DNA from: Nymphaea colorata
Taxonomy: Eukaryota > Streptophyta > Magnoliopsida > Nymphaeales > Nymphaeaceae
Direction of reading: 5' to 3'
Length of the DNA stretch: 64,000 bases
NCBI RefSeq assembly: GCF_008831285.2
Contig: NC_045147.1
Span: 24,576,981 to 24,640,980 of the forward strand
Below, piece by piece: positions 1 through 10,946 of the stretch. Both the position numbers and the translations under genes were made by a program. The notes below the pieces were generated by a model, which was not told the DNA's origin, made no database searches, and saw nothing but the letters and a program-made list of their open reading frames with translations. Each line of letters starts with the position of its first letter. Position 1 is the stretch's first letter.

Positions 1-316
1 CACATGAACGCATGCAATTGGCAAGCCAGACTCGGATAGAGCTTCATTAAATTTTGTAGTATGAACCATCAAAGGGCGGGGGAGGCGGGACTCGTAGCGG
101 GCAAGGCAGGATGTAGCAACAGTGAGTAAACCGAGCAGCAAACCCGACCTGCTCGATCAAGCCTGAAAGGCGCTGAGACAGCATTTGCCGCGCTCTGGTC
201 CTCCTCGAGCACAAGATTGGCTGAACTTGAGTGGGACCCGCCGGTTGCAGTCAGATAAGAGATGGGTGGGAGGGAGATTAGGTTAAACAAGGAGCAAGCA
301 AAGAAGTCGCAGAGCC

Positions 317-1297
317 ATGGCGGTGTTGCAGATGGGTTCCATGCTTCCCAAGCCCAGCGACTACCTCTCTACCCTCAGGTCCGTTTCTTCAGGAATCGAT
401 AACCTTCGTCTCCAGGTTAGCTCATCGTCTTCCTCTGCCAATCTCGTCCGCTCGCCGCCGGCGACCATAATCAGAATGGGCGGCGGGCCGCGGACGTACC
501 CAGGGGGCGTGTCGAAGTGGCAATGGAAGAGGATGCAAACGAAGAAAGCGAAGCAGCTGCTGAAAGCGAGGCTTTGCCGCGAGCGCCAGCTCTATGAGAT
601 GCGGAAACGGACGGAGCTCAAGGCCGCCGTAGGGGAGCTCGAGAAGCCCTGGGAGGCCGTGCGACGCGCTCCTACCCTCTTTTCCATCAGCGCCGACGAG
701 CAGGTCAAGGCCCTTGCCGACCGATTCCAGAAGCCTGGAGGCTATGATCTCTGGACGGAAAAGGACGGTCCACAGCTATTTCAGACACCCGATGGCCTCC
801 CTTCCGCCAGGTTCTTCCCCAGGGGCGTCGTGCACAGCATCAAGCACTACACAAGGGTTGACGAATCTGGAGAACCCGAAAGCCGAGGACATTTCCAAGA
901 CGATGAGGTTGGAGAAAAGGGTTTTAGCAACAGCTTCGCGGTCTCGGATGAAATTGGAGGCATGTTGCCCAAATATAAGTCGCGAGGGAAAAGAAGTTTA
1001 ATGGCCTATGGGAGGGGAAATGGTAATTCGACTAACTTTAGCTCAGATTCAGAGTGCAATTCTGAAGAAGAAGACGTTGATGATGATGGCAATGATCCTG
1101 ATAGAGGTGTCGGATTGAACCGAAGCACCAGAACAGCTGTTACATATAGGAACCGCTCGGGAAGATTCGCGAGGCGAAGCAAGGTAGACAGAGAGTATGA
1201 AGAAGTCTTTGCAGATAGCAGAAGATGGGAGGTGAAGAATAGACATGGGCTCGACCGAAGAAGCAGAAGCAATGGACAAGAAGGCATTGATATTTAA
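317..1297 (+). CDS. DEAD-box helicase N-terminal-like protein, no helicase core
   Basis: A single-exon frame of 326 residues begins at the first ATG and ends at a TAA. Residues about 1-50 are Ser-rich and poor in acidic residues, compatible with an organelle transit peptide. Residues about 54-70 contain MGGGPRTYPGGVSKWQWKRM, which I recognise as the signature at the start of the N-terminal extension of plant DEAD-box RNA helicases of the RH33/RH48 group. It is followed by a basic coiled segment (KKAKQLLKARLCRERQLYEM) and a block with KALADRF and YDLW, also seen in that extension. The remainder is acidic (EEEDVDDDGND near 250) and then Arg-rich. No helicase motif (Q motif, Walker A, DEAD) follows in any frame in the next 3 kb, so this is either a stand-alone paralogue of the extension or a gene that lost its core. 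Its molecular role is unknown. That it is a real gene is fairly sure; targeting is inferred. Confidence 0.8.
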   Translation: MAVLQMGSMLPKPSDYLSTLRSVSSGIDNLRLQVSSSSSSANLVRSPPATIIRMGGGPRTYPGGVSKWQWKRMQTKKAKQLLKARLCRERQLYEMRKRTELKAAVGELEKPWEAVRRAPTLFSISADEQVKALADRFQKPGGYDLWTEKDGPQLFQTPDGLPSARFFPRGVVHSIKHYTRVDESGEPESRGHFQDDEVGEKGFSNSFAVSDEIGGMLPKYKSRGKRSLMAYGRGNGNSTNFSSDSECNSEEEDVDDDGNDPDRGVGLNRSTRTAVTYRNRSGRFARRSKVDREYEEVFADSRRWEVKNRHGLDRRSRSNGQEGIDI

Positions 1298-4102
1298 ATT
1301 CGAATCAAAGAAAAGGTGATCACTGAGAAGATTCGATGTCAAGAAGGAACTCTCACGGAGGATATTGGTGGTCAGATTCTACTTCCCTGGGTTGATTTTC
1401 CTATCCATAGTGTCAAATAAGTGGGTTGAAGTTATAATGTTCCTTTTCTTTTTTTGCTAGCTATCTCCTAGACGTCTGTTCCCCTATACATGTACAAAAA
1501 CAAGAGCTTACTTGTACAAAATTAAGTAGGGCTAAATTGTATGTTATTCGCTTTCATTCTCTGATTGCCTATTCTGCGAAACAGCATTTTAGGATCTTCC
1601 ATGCAAGGTTGCTGTTTTCTGGCTGTTTTCCAATCTTCAATTGAATATGACAATTCAAGTGAAGTAGGTGGTATTCCATGCAAGGGCCTTTCTTGTCCCT
1701 TCAACTCGATGCTGATAATATCTGTCCTTGGGTCCTTCTTGAAGCTGACTTACAGATATTCAACCCACTCTAGTTACTGAAGGACAAGCTTACCAAACTT
1801 ATCCATATAAAAGCTAGGCAACTAATTTGACAGTATTTCTTTCTGAAATAAAATGGAGATCGTTTGTCATTGTGTTAAAACCTTGTCGGCCATGCGTTGG
1901 TCATCTAATTGATATGCAGATTAAGCATGCATAAATAAGCATAGTTAGTAACATGCCTCTGTCAGCAGCAAAAGTTGCAGTTCCAGAATGGAATAGCAGG
2001 TCCAGTGTGGAAAGTGGAGGTGTTTTTCCTGGTTGTGCTTTTTGGATGATGAGGGGGAGAGACAGATCCTTTAATTTATCTGGGTTCAGTACGACCAAAT
2101 CTGTAGTTAGTTTGGTTGGTGGCACTGCTGGTCGTCTAGGTCATATTGGATAGCACTTTAAATTCCTTGTCTACGGTCTTATTATCAAAATCATCTTTGG
2201 AACATCAAGAACTGTTCCACTGCTAAGATTTTCCAAGAGGGAAATTTTGTCTCTGATTGGTTTCAACTATGGATTGTAGTATTGTACCGAGCGTGCTAGT
2301 GAAAGCGGTCAAATTGCCCATCATCTTTGCTGTTGGTGAGAAATGGTTGACTTCCCCTTCTCATCATCTTGGAGTGCACTAGGCGACATTGTCGCTTTCT
2401 TTGAGGCCATGTGCATCAGGATGGGAGAGCCTTTGAGCAGTTTCTGGAATAGCTAGTGCCGATGGTCTCTGCACCATGGCTGATGACCCTGGCTGGAGTG
2501 AGCGACGGTCTCTGGCTCTCTTACCTTATGGTTGATTCTTTACTTCCTCTGTCTGGCTCTGCTGTAATCTGAAAGAAAATTCTGGTTTCATTTCTTTGGC
2601 CGATAGCACCTCGATATTCTTGGCTCCCTGTCACTTGGACCTGCTGAGGGAGGCGGACGGAAGGAAGCAGTAAACATATTTAAGGTTACAGTGAACGGAT
2701 CAACAAGGGGCACAAGCCTGTCCAGTGTAAGCAGGAGGGAGCAATAGCCATTGCTTGTCCATCTCAAGCAGCACCCATGGCTGCCTTTGAATAGCTGCTG
2801 GAGGTGAGTGAAGAGTGATATTTTCATGTTAGGAGCTGAAAATACCTGATGTGTTAATGTGATGGTCCGAAGAATTGGTATTTGTTGTGGTATGCTCTTC
2901 AATGACCATGGGACTTTGGCTGGGGTTGGGTTGAGTTGAACCACGCCACTCGCCAGTCACTGGACTTTGAAGGCTAACCAGAATCTCATCCACTTTGTTC
3001 TGGCCTTTCAAAGCTCAATGCTGACCTGGTTAGACTGTCTAAGGGTGGACTACTCAGAGGGAATGGGGAGATTGACTGATCTATTGCCCGCCAACTTCTG
3101 GAATTTTGCGTGCTTGGCCTTTTCTCTTAGTGGCACGTATACCTTGCTGCTAGCATCCTCACCTCCAGGCTCATGTATACTTTGCCCTGCACACTAGGTA
3201 GCTGTCATGGATTTTTAACTCTGGCTATTTCCCTAACATAGAAAGGGCATGCTATTTACGGTACCCCCTTGAGGCCATATAGAAGATGCATGTGATGAAT
3301 GAACTCAGCTTCACGGTTGCAGCAGGAATGTCAAGCTAAAGGGTGAGTGAGCATGTTTGGTTTGGGGATGAAACAGGCTACCAATGAGCGCTACAGATGA
3401 TATTACTTTCTCATCTGAACATGGCACGGTCGGATGGCTTTGACCTAAGACATGCAATAATGGAATTATTATATACTATGAAAACTTTTCTGGTCTTAAT
3501 CCCAGTAAAAGGGTAAGTGGCACTCATTTCAAGCAAGCAATTGGTTCTCTGCTTGGGGACTTGGGCACTATAGGAAAACAATATTATTGTCTAATGTTGT
3601 TAATAGCGATGTCAATAAATGCAATTTGAATGTCCAACTGCTTCAAAGAATTGGATAGAAAAAAAAAACAGGAATTAAGAAATCGGATGAATTTCTATTT
3701 AAATAGATATTCGATCAGATTCTAATGGGATTGAGTTTAAATAAATGTCATGCATGCAATGTCTATACATTTTGAAAGTCAATTTTTAATGTATCGAAAG
3801 CAATTCATATTTGGTTTGAAAGTTGGATTTGGATTCAAATGTAAATTTAGAGACCAGGTTTAGATCAGATTTGGATTGTCAGTTCATATTCAAATATGCT
3901 ATAGACTTGTCCTTGTTTATATTTATACGTGTATTCAAACATGGCTGAAAAGACATCTAATTCGAATCCAATCTATTGTCGGAACCATGTGAGGACTGAC
4001 TGGTATGGGCGTAATGCCGATCACGTCCGCACCTTCGTAAGCAAGCGATGAAACTCGACGAGTCCTATCAACAAGAAAAAAAATGAAACGGCTGGTCGTC
4101 AA
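1298..4102. other. Intergenic, no supported gene
   Basis: The 3' flank of the first gene and an AT-rich stretch. The short open frames here show no family signature and no coding-like conservation that I can see. Around 3660-3970 the sequence is AT-rich with repeated words such as GGATTTGGATTCAAAT, reminiscent of decayed LTR sequence, but no boundaries or target duplication can be defined. Confidence 0.5.
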
Positions 4103-4292
4103 CAGAGACGAGGTTTATTTATGCGTCCCAAAAAAAAAAAGAAAAAGCTAGACAGATAATTTGTGTCAGAAGTGGGATTTGAACCCACGCCCTCAACCAG
4201 AGAAGAGGTTTATTTATGCGTCCCAAAAAAAAAAGAAAAAGCTAGACAGATAATTTGTGTCAGAAGTGGGATTTGAACCCACGCCCTCAACC
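4103..4292. repeat. 95-bp tandem duplication covering the 3' half of tRNA-Leu
   Basis: Two consecutive units, 4103-4197 and 4198-4292, are almost identical. They differ by one A in a poly-A run (11 versus 10 A) and by a single base near the start (CAGAGACGAGG versus CAGAGAAGAGG). Each unit carries AGGTTTATTTATGCGTCCC, an A-rich tract, GCTAGACAGATAATTTG and then the 3' end of the tRNA on the minus strand. The second unit runs into the complete tRNA gene; the first ends inside the variable arm. Confidence 0.9.
4164..4197 (-). pseudogene. tRNA-Leu 3'-half fragment
   Basis: A 34-nt copy of the acceptor 3' strand, T arm and part of the variable arm of the neighbouring tRNA-Leu, created by the 95-bp tandem duplication. 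It has no D arm, no anticodon arm and no 5' acceptor strand, so it cannot fold as a tRNA. Confidence 0.88.
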
Positions 4293-4341
4293 GAGGACCA
4301 GAACTTGAGTCTGGCGCCTTAGACCACTCGGCCATCCTGAC
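4258..4341 (-). tRNA. tRNA-Leu (anticodon CAA)
   Basis: On the minus strand the gene starts GTCAGGATGG and ends TCTGACA. The seven-base acceptor strands pair. A D arm with GGCCGAG, an anticodon stem CCAGA/TCTGG around the loop CTCAAGT, a class II long variable arm and a T arm with GGTTCAAATCC are all present. The anticodon CAA lies at 4305-4307 and reads UUG leucine codons. There is no intron in the anticodon loop and CCA is not encoded, as expected for a nuclear gene. The length is 84 nt. Internal A and B boxes for RNA polymerase III are intact. The duplicated fragment lies immediately downstream in the tRNA's own direction. Confidence 0.95.
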
Positions 4342-5286
4342 GGTTGATGACAGGAGGCCTTACCTTGTCTATAAGAACAATAAACGAGGACAATTGGAAG
4401 CATCCCTTTCTAATGGGCATTTTACATAGTAATTGCCCCGTATTAGCTAAAGCGGGTAGAAGGACCATGGGTTGGTAAAATAGTATGTATAGATCACGAG
4501 GTGCAGTCTACGAAAGCCTATCGAGAACTACTACCGTAAGATACTAGAGGTCAAATTAAAATGCTTAGGGTGCACGTTGCTGTGTGGGGTACTTTAATTT
4601 CTAGAGTAAAACATTAACATGAACTACAACATATAATTTGACCGCCCTTCTCCACTAGATGGGTGAAGGGACCTACAATAAAGTAAATATGTCAATTTGC
4701 CATTTTTGCATTCGTTTTGGGCCCATCCGTCGAGTGATGCGTGTTAGGCCGGCCAACTACTCTTCGTCTGTGTCTTCTACCGTGGAAGTTGATCTATACA
4801 ATTATTTCTGTCCTCACTCCATGTACTGCCTTTTTCTTTTTTTATTTATTTTTTTTGGTTAATTCATATATTACTAAAAAAAGTTTAAAGGGTCAATATT
4901 GGATTTTCATAACTTTTCACACATACATCGATTTTCATCAAACGGTCGACCGCACTTTCTGAACGATGAGCCAGGAATTGATGGGGTTAGGTCAACCTAA
5001 TTTTCGTTTCATGCTAGCTATCTGTCTTTCCTTACATCCGCTTCTCCGTAACGTACAATATCAACGTCTTACCATAACCAAGAACGCAAACTCCATATGT
5101 TTACTCAGATGATCTGTTCATTCGGTGTTTGCAATCTTAAGCTGATTGAGATCAATAGAGCACGATTTGGGATCAGATTGACTGATAGTGGGTTGTCAAG
5201 TCCCTTTTGATTTTTTATTATATATATATATATATAAGCTCTGAAACACCCTGTAGACACGCGGGTGAGAGCACTTGTTGATTTCA
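4342..5286. other. Intergenic, no supported gene
   Basis: AT-rich sequence between the tRNA gene and the LTR retrotransposon, with a short (TA)n run near 5219-5236. No gene was seen. From about 5250 onward the sequence begins to resemble the leader of the neighbouring retrotransposon. Confidence 0.5.
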
Positions 5287-5321
5287 GCCTTGCCGTTTTG
5301 TTGTGTAGCTGACTTGGTTAC
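5287..5321 (+). mobile_element. Left remnant of an older related element
   Basis: The 5' flank of the LARD (CAGCC ... TGTGTAGCTGACTTGGTTAC) resembles the element's own leader near 9975-10008 (CAGCCATTCCGGCGTGTAGT, then CGACGAGGTTAC). The right flank, 15699-16080, continues the same leader sequence. The insertion therefore split a pre-existing copy of this leader. Confidence 0.6.
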
Positions 5322-7817
5322 TGTTACGGGCCTACCTAAAGCACCGTCGAGTGCTGCCGAAGGCGTAGCCAAAGAACCGCCAATATTGTTAAGGAGGTTA
5401 AGGAAAGCGCTGGCCGCGACCGAGAGTGATGCCGAGAGCGCTAGGCGCTCACACCGAGTGGGCAAAGAACCCATGGCCGAAGGCGGAAATATATATTGTG
5501 AGGTTAACCTTTTGCTTGTTCTAGTTGAAACAGGCATTCATAGCATGAGGGAGGTTACCGGCTCCAAGCAACAGCGTGGTGTGCAAGCAGCCAAGGAAGG
5601 CATTGCGGGCAGAGGAGATCTTTTCTCTAGTGAGGCTATCTCCTTCACTCAGACCAAGTTGGGAGCAGGCGCACCAGTTCAGGAACGGACGGACAGGAAT
5701 AGAGTGCACATGAACGGATCCCCAGCTCAGGAACAGGAGGACAGGAACAGTCAAAACCCAGACAGACAGGTAGCACAGGCACAGGACGAGGACAGAAGAC
5801 GTCCAGTCGATTCCAGGACAGACAGACATTACCAGCATAGACTGGACAGGCACATGGGTGTCCAGGCGTCCAGAGCAGGAGTAGAGCATGCAGACTGTCC
5901 ACACAAGCACAACACAGGAAGAGGGGACGTTCCAAGGTTCTGGACAGAGACAGACGAGTGGACCGAGACAGCCAAGTTTGAGGCCACCTAGACTGAGTCT
6001 AGGTGAAGTGGGTTTGGACCCAGCTAGAGCATCACGGCTGGGAGTCGGTTCAGATGTGGGTTAGGACTGAACCCAATAATAGTTGACCGACTCGGTCGGT
6101 TCAGTCTTTGTACATAGTTTGTTTTGCTTATTGTAGTATCATCTCGAAACGAGATGCTGGCATGAACCGGGACACTTTCCCTATATAAGGAAAGTAATGT
6201 TGCCCTAATGATTTGAATGTCTTAATGAAGTTTTTCTTGGAATGTGTGCTGGTTTCAAAGTCTGAAGTTTCTTCTTCCACGAAGAGTTCCAGTCATGGCG
6301 GCTATGTGACGCCGTGTTCAAAATCCTCAACGAAGATCGATATTCCAGTGGCTTCCGACAGGTGAACTGGTTGGTATCTTGTGCAACACTACCGAAGGCT
6401 GTTGCTGAGTGCCAAACAACGTTATCTTTCCCATTTCCAATGACATAGATCAAGCTGCCGTGCTGTTTATCCAGCCATATGAGGAACGAGAGGCGGAGCT
6501 TGACAGGGGGAGGCATTGAGGGATTGGCGTCGTTCTGAAATTCAACGAGGGGATTCTTCCGGCTAGGTGCTACCTCAACGGAGGATTTCCAATGGATAGG
6601 TACCTTGGCTGAATCCAGCCAAGCGGGAGGGAGTTGATCAACGTCTCTGCCATTGACATCTGGAGTCTCCAACATTTCGGGTTAGTGTCGATCATCTCCT
6701 CGACACTACCATTGAAGATTTCTGTTCCGATTATTGTCTTCAACGGAAGGGATTCCCAGTGTGATTACAGTGAGTTCTGGTCTAAAGCATTGGCCATTTC
6801 ATTCGGCATTTCATTGATTGAAGGGCTAAACGATCGTGAGGATTAAACCAGGATCAGGATCAGCGCATTCATTCGACCTTTGGGTAGACGGTCTAACACT
6901 GATTCCTATTGATCCCACGCAAGTTTAACCAAGGAGTTCTAGCCCATTTCGATTCCTTGATTATCATCTACCTTTTGGGCGAGCTTCATGTTGATCAAAG
7001 GGAGATTCGACTGAGAAGCGATCGGGAGAACAGTCCCTGCTGTCTTCCCTGTTCTACCACCCAGACACCCCTGATGAGACAAAAATCTGAAGAGATTGGG
7101 AGCCTATTTTGGCAATCGGACACTTGGATCACCTTCCCAACATCCAGACGAAGATTCTGAACTTGGTTTGAGGGAAATCCGTTCAGTATGGAGGAAGATA
7201 TCCCCTCCAAACTGAATCAGGCGAAATCGGCTGCTATCTCCTGTTTCTGCGCGGCCTGAACCCGCGACCTGCTGAAGGAGAAAGTCTTCAACGAGTGACC
7301 CTTAGAGATCAGTTTTGGACCTGGTGTTTTGGGCGTCCAATCTATGCTGTCTTAGCTCCCTTCAAACAAAATTTCAAGATTTTTGGACATCTGGTTGAAC
7401 CGCGGTGAATTTTTGAAGCTCAACAGGTCCTGAACTCGCCGGCAGTCTCTCTAAGCCTGAACAGAATACGAATTCTGTGACAGTCCAGTACTTTCATCTT
7501 CAACGAGCTCTCTGCTGGATTATCGAATTGAGCTGATCTTTGGAGCGTGTTTGTATACCTATTCAAGGAAGCTATGGTCTAAATTTCATATCAAACGGAG
7601 GCCTGGATGAATTTATATGATTTTTAGAGTACTGCCCCATCCTGTGAACCGAGACAAGGTTTACTGCTCTTGCTTACCTTGAAACAGAAATGACCCTGGC
7701 GTGATTGGTTGGACATTGATTTCTCAGCACTTCGATTAGCCCCGTCCAATTGAATCTTGAGGAGTTAGAGTCGGTCTTCGGCAGCGAGATTTGGCCGCAG
7801 GTGGACCGGCCCTAACA
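5322..7817 (+). repeat. 5' LTR of the LARD
   Basis: The copy is 2,496 bp, starts TGTTACGGGC, ends CCCTAACA and is matched along its whole length by the 3' LTR. It contains a stretch rich in ACAGG/GACAG words (about 5690-5870), an open frame across 5275-5991 that is truncated in the other LTR, a hairpin and a TATA box near 6141-6189, and an R/U5-like part of about 1.6 kb. Confidence 0.92.
6141..6190 (+). promoter_or_regulatory. LTR core promoter: hairpin plus TATA box
   Basis: ATCTCG-AAA-CGAGAT (6141-6155) is a perfect six-base-stem palindrome about 27 bp upstream of CTATATAAGG. The TATA box (6182-6189) is itself flanked by inverted CTTTCC/GGAAAG. The same arrangement recurs in the 3' LTR at 14022-14070, with the left hairpin arm changed by one base. 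This is the probable start of the element's RNA. Confidence 0.7.
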
Positions 7818-7820
7818 GTT

Positions 7821-7832
7821 TGGTATCAGAGC
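7821..7832 (+). other. Primer-binding site, initiator tRNA-Met
   Basis: TGGTATCAGAGC lies three bases after the 5' LTR. It is the standard plant retrotransposon complement of the 3' end of tRNA-iMet and would prime minus-strand DNA synthesis. Confidence 0.93.
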
Positions 7833-8451
7833 TGTGTTGGAGGAGTTTATTCAGCCAGGGTACTTTGCAAATCTACCGACAAATTTGGTTGATCACGTGT
7901 ACAAATCGTGTTTATCATGATCTGGAGGGATTCATGACGAATTTCCGCATACATCGAGCACAAGATCGTCAAATTCAGACCAGAAACAAGGAAGATAAAG
8001 CGATTTGAAACAGACCGCAACTTTCTGTCGTTTTTTCCGGCGGCGAAAGGGAAATCTCGGCGAAATCGAAGTTTCTGGCACCGTGTTCTTCAATCCCCAG
8101 CGGAATCCTGTGCAACGGTGTCCATAACAACAGCGGATCACACGGACACGCGAGTCCCATCGAGTCCAGAGCCACCGCATTGTCGATGCTCGTCGTGTCC
8201 CGCCAAGATTTCCGCTCCACAGCGTTTTCGTCATACACGGTGTTCCGCTCCACACGAGTTGAGCAATCTTCAAGGGTAGCGACATCATGTCAACGTGTCC
8301 GACTCTTCTTTAGCACGTGTCAGGCTAGGACACCGCCCAAACCTTCACAGTTTCACATGTCTCAGACGTTTGAAAAACCCAAGACTTCACGGACTGCAAT
8401 CGACCGGCGTTGTGTGCTCAAGCATCGGATTTGAACGAGTCTTGGTTTGTT

Positions 8452-9030
8452 AGAATCGCCTGGATCTCTACTTTCTACCTTCCAAATCTTAGAATTTTTG
8501 GAGCTAGATCCAGAGCGTGGCAGATTTTTAAGCGAGGACTGGTCTGAAGCATTTTCTGTGAGCAGCCAGACCCCGTCTGAAAAACACGGCTGAGGCGTGA
8601 TTTTGAGCTCAACGAGTCTGCTATAGGGAACGACGCTGACAACAAGCCTGGGTGCGTTGGATTCCTACATAAGTCAAGAATTTTTCAGTCCAAGTTTCAG
8701 CAATTTTGGACAACTCTGTAGAGAGATATAAGTTTTTGAATAGACACTGGTCTGAGATGTTGCCTGCAAGCTGTTCTTAGCCTAACTTTTGATTGAAAAA
8801 CCGAGCTGAGGTGTCTCTTTCTTTGAGCTCGAATTTCTCTATGGATCAAACCAGGCGATGAGTTTGATATGCATGGAAAGCCTCAGATGTCTAGTATTTT
8901 TCAGTCCAAGTTTCTGAAATTTTGGACTTCTGAGCAAGGAGATATTGAATTTTGAAGGAGTAAGGGTCCCTGAAGCACTATCCTGTTGTAGCTGGACGCA
9001 GACATGCAAGAGAATCCGTGCTTGCGCCAC
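8452..9030 (+). repeat. Imperfect ~210-bp tandem repeats in the LARD leader
   Basis: Three degenerate units begin near 8452, 8660 and 8876. They share, in order, an AATTTTTnnG/ATTTTTCAGTCCAAGTTT block, a TTTTGGA block, an AGATATnnnnTTTTGAA block, GGTCTGA(A/G), a CTG-rich block and GAGCTGAGG followed by TTTGAGCTC. Related words (GGACCTGGT, TTTTTGGACATCTG) also occur inside the LTR at 7310-7440, so the LTR/leader region seems built from the same module. Confidence 0.65.
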
Positions 9031-9254
9031 ATCCTGTTCTGTAGCATGGGTAAAACTGATAACACAGTGACGATCCCAGCTAAATCAAGTTCATTCCTAT
9101 GTTTTTGTTGAGTTTAACTCTTTCTATTTTGTGTGAGCTGAATCGTTGGTGAGGTGCTGATCACTCAAGACAGCAGAAGCTGCCTTGAAGTTGTTGTATC
9201 ACTTGAGCATATCAGCAGCTGCTGAATAGGTGTTCGCCGGCACGAATCCGGCGA

Positions 9255-9755
9255 TTGCTTCCCTCTTACCAGAAAAAAACAAGGGGTTAATTCAGATTTT
9301 GGTGACGCTTATCCACCTGTGATTACTTGTGCTTAATCTCTATATTTTCTGGTGACTGCTCTGTTATTGTTGGAGGATACTTGCAACAGAGGTGTTGGAG
9401 CTGGTTCGTGAGCAGGTAGAGCTGAAACCGAACCTGTTGATCTCGTTGGAAGTCATAGCTTATGTCGGGCTAAGCGGCCCTTGCTTCCCCCTAAGACACG
9501 TCTATCAACAGGGGTTAAATCCATACATGGTGACGACTTCTATCATTCTAGGGAATGCATTGTTTCCTAGTTAATTCTGAACAGTAACTCTCGGCTTCAT
9601 TGTTGGAGATAGCTATCGCCGAGAGGAAGGAGCAGCTCCAGCAACCGTGATTGAGCTGAGTCCGGGAGAAGGAAGGGTGTACACGGTCACCTTGTCCGTG
9701 CTTGCTTCCCCCTATCACATCAGCACACTAGGGGTTCTAAAGGCCACGGTGAAGT
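9255..9755 (+). repeat. Three ~220-bp spaced repeats with CCCCT...AGGGG
   Basis: Blocks at about 9255, 9476 and 9700 each read TTGCTTCCC(C/T)CT, then 15-25 variable bases, then AGGGGTT(A/C), then GGTGA(C/A). The C-run and G-run can pair, so each block could form an RNA hairpin in the leader. The spacing is about 220 bases. Confidence 0.55.
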
Positions 9756-9934
9756 GCAATCCCTTCTCCTTTTAAGTTGCTGTCCATTCAAAGCAGTGAC
9801 TACCATGTTCTTGTTTAAGCAAGAAGGACATCATTCGACCAGACTTGGGAGCACCTCTCTTGCTGAAGACGGAGTGCTGAATACCAAGGAGTTGGCATTT
9901 CCTCCTTGGTGGTATTGCTGGACTTGCTCCTGCC

Positions 9935-10350
9935 AGGTTGTACTCGACACATCCTATAGATCGAGGGTGGGCCCAGCCATTCCGGCGTGTAGTCGACGAG
10001 GTTACTTCCAAAGCTCATAAGCTAAGGACACGAACCCGGACTACAGACCTACCTAAGGTGCATGGTGATGGTTTGCATGATCTACGCATGGTTTGGTAGC
10101 CGTTGGATGGATATGTATGTTGATGGCTTGTGACTGAGGTGAGAGAACTTTTGTACGCTACGCTTGTAAAGCCTCAAACCCCTTATCTTGTAGTAGGTTG
10201 AGACCTCGCTCGGGAAAACCTACCGTGTATCACTCACCTTGGGACTGATTTGGTTGGGGTGACTGTCCAACCGGGTAGATAAAATGTATAAATTGTTGAT
10301 ATAGCCGACTTTGCGTCCTAGCCAAGAGATCTTGGAAAGGAGCTGCTTTG
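9935..10350 (+). repeat. Leader segment also present outside the 3' LTR
   Basis: This segment, just upstream of the first reading frame, is homologous to the right flank of the whole element (15699-16080). Shared words include GCTAAGG(A/G)CACGAA, GTGATGGTTTG, TTGTAGTAGGTT and AAGAGATC(T/C)T, in the same order. Confidence 0.7.
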
Positions 10351-10420
10351 AGCACCGAGCATTCCTTGACTGACATCTAGGCAGTCCCACCAGTTAGCTT
10401 TCAAGACTCTAGTTGCAAGC

Positions 10421-10744
10421 ATGGATGATTGGGAGGATAGTCATTTTGAAGAGGAATCCGCCTACGGTTACAGCTCATATGGGGAACACAACTCATATAG
10501 TGATCCGGATGAGTATGAGCCATCTTACGCTAGTGTGGCTTGTGATCCTATTGAGGAGAAGGGTGATGAGAGTGGTATGATTCCAACCGTAATACATCTA
10601 ATCAGTTTGATGAAGAAGGCTGTGATAATGAGGATGAGCAGTCAAGTGATGAGTCTTGCGAAGAATGAGATAACGATTATGAGGGTCCATCTCCAAATGA
10701 GCATTCCGGTTTTTCATTCCAACGGAATCACGAGTTCACTTTGA
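10421..10744 (+). pseudogene. Acidic N-terminal gag-type reading frame, frameshifted
   Basis: An ATG opens a frame rich in Asp, Glu, Ser and Tyr (MDDWEDSHFEEESAYGYSSY ...). Acidic, Tyr-rich N termini of this kind are common at the start of plant Ty3/Gypsy gag proteins. Near 10575 the acidic character passes to another frame (QFDEEGCDNEDEQSSDESCEE in part), which then meets a TGA, so one frameshift and one stop break it. The region after it (to about 10900) has residual open sequence without recognisable motifs. Function is inferred only from position and composition. Confidence 0.6.
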
Positions 10745-10946
10745 CTACACCAACGTTGTACCACAGCCAACCAAAACCAAGTGGGAATCTGAAAACTAAC
10801 AGTCGGATAAATCAGCCCAAAACGGAGCAAATGATGGCCAATGGAACGCAACTTAACCAAGCACTTCCTCTGAGACGTCTAAAGAAGCTGCCCCATTAAA
10901 CATACCCGATATCCTGAAGGGAATACAACAGCTCATAACACGAGCC

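Noticed and set aside
5275-5991. 238-residue open frame overlapping the 5' LTR
   Set aside because: It straddles the LTR boundary, is broken in the 3' LTR, and its length comes from low-complexity ACAGG/GACAG words; no domain is recognisable.
7230-7300. tRNA-like words (CTGAACCCGCGACCTGCTGA) in the LTR
   Set aside because: No acceptor or anticodon stems can be paired around them, and the bases change freely in the other LTR.
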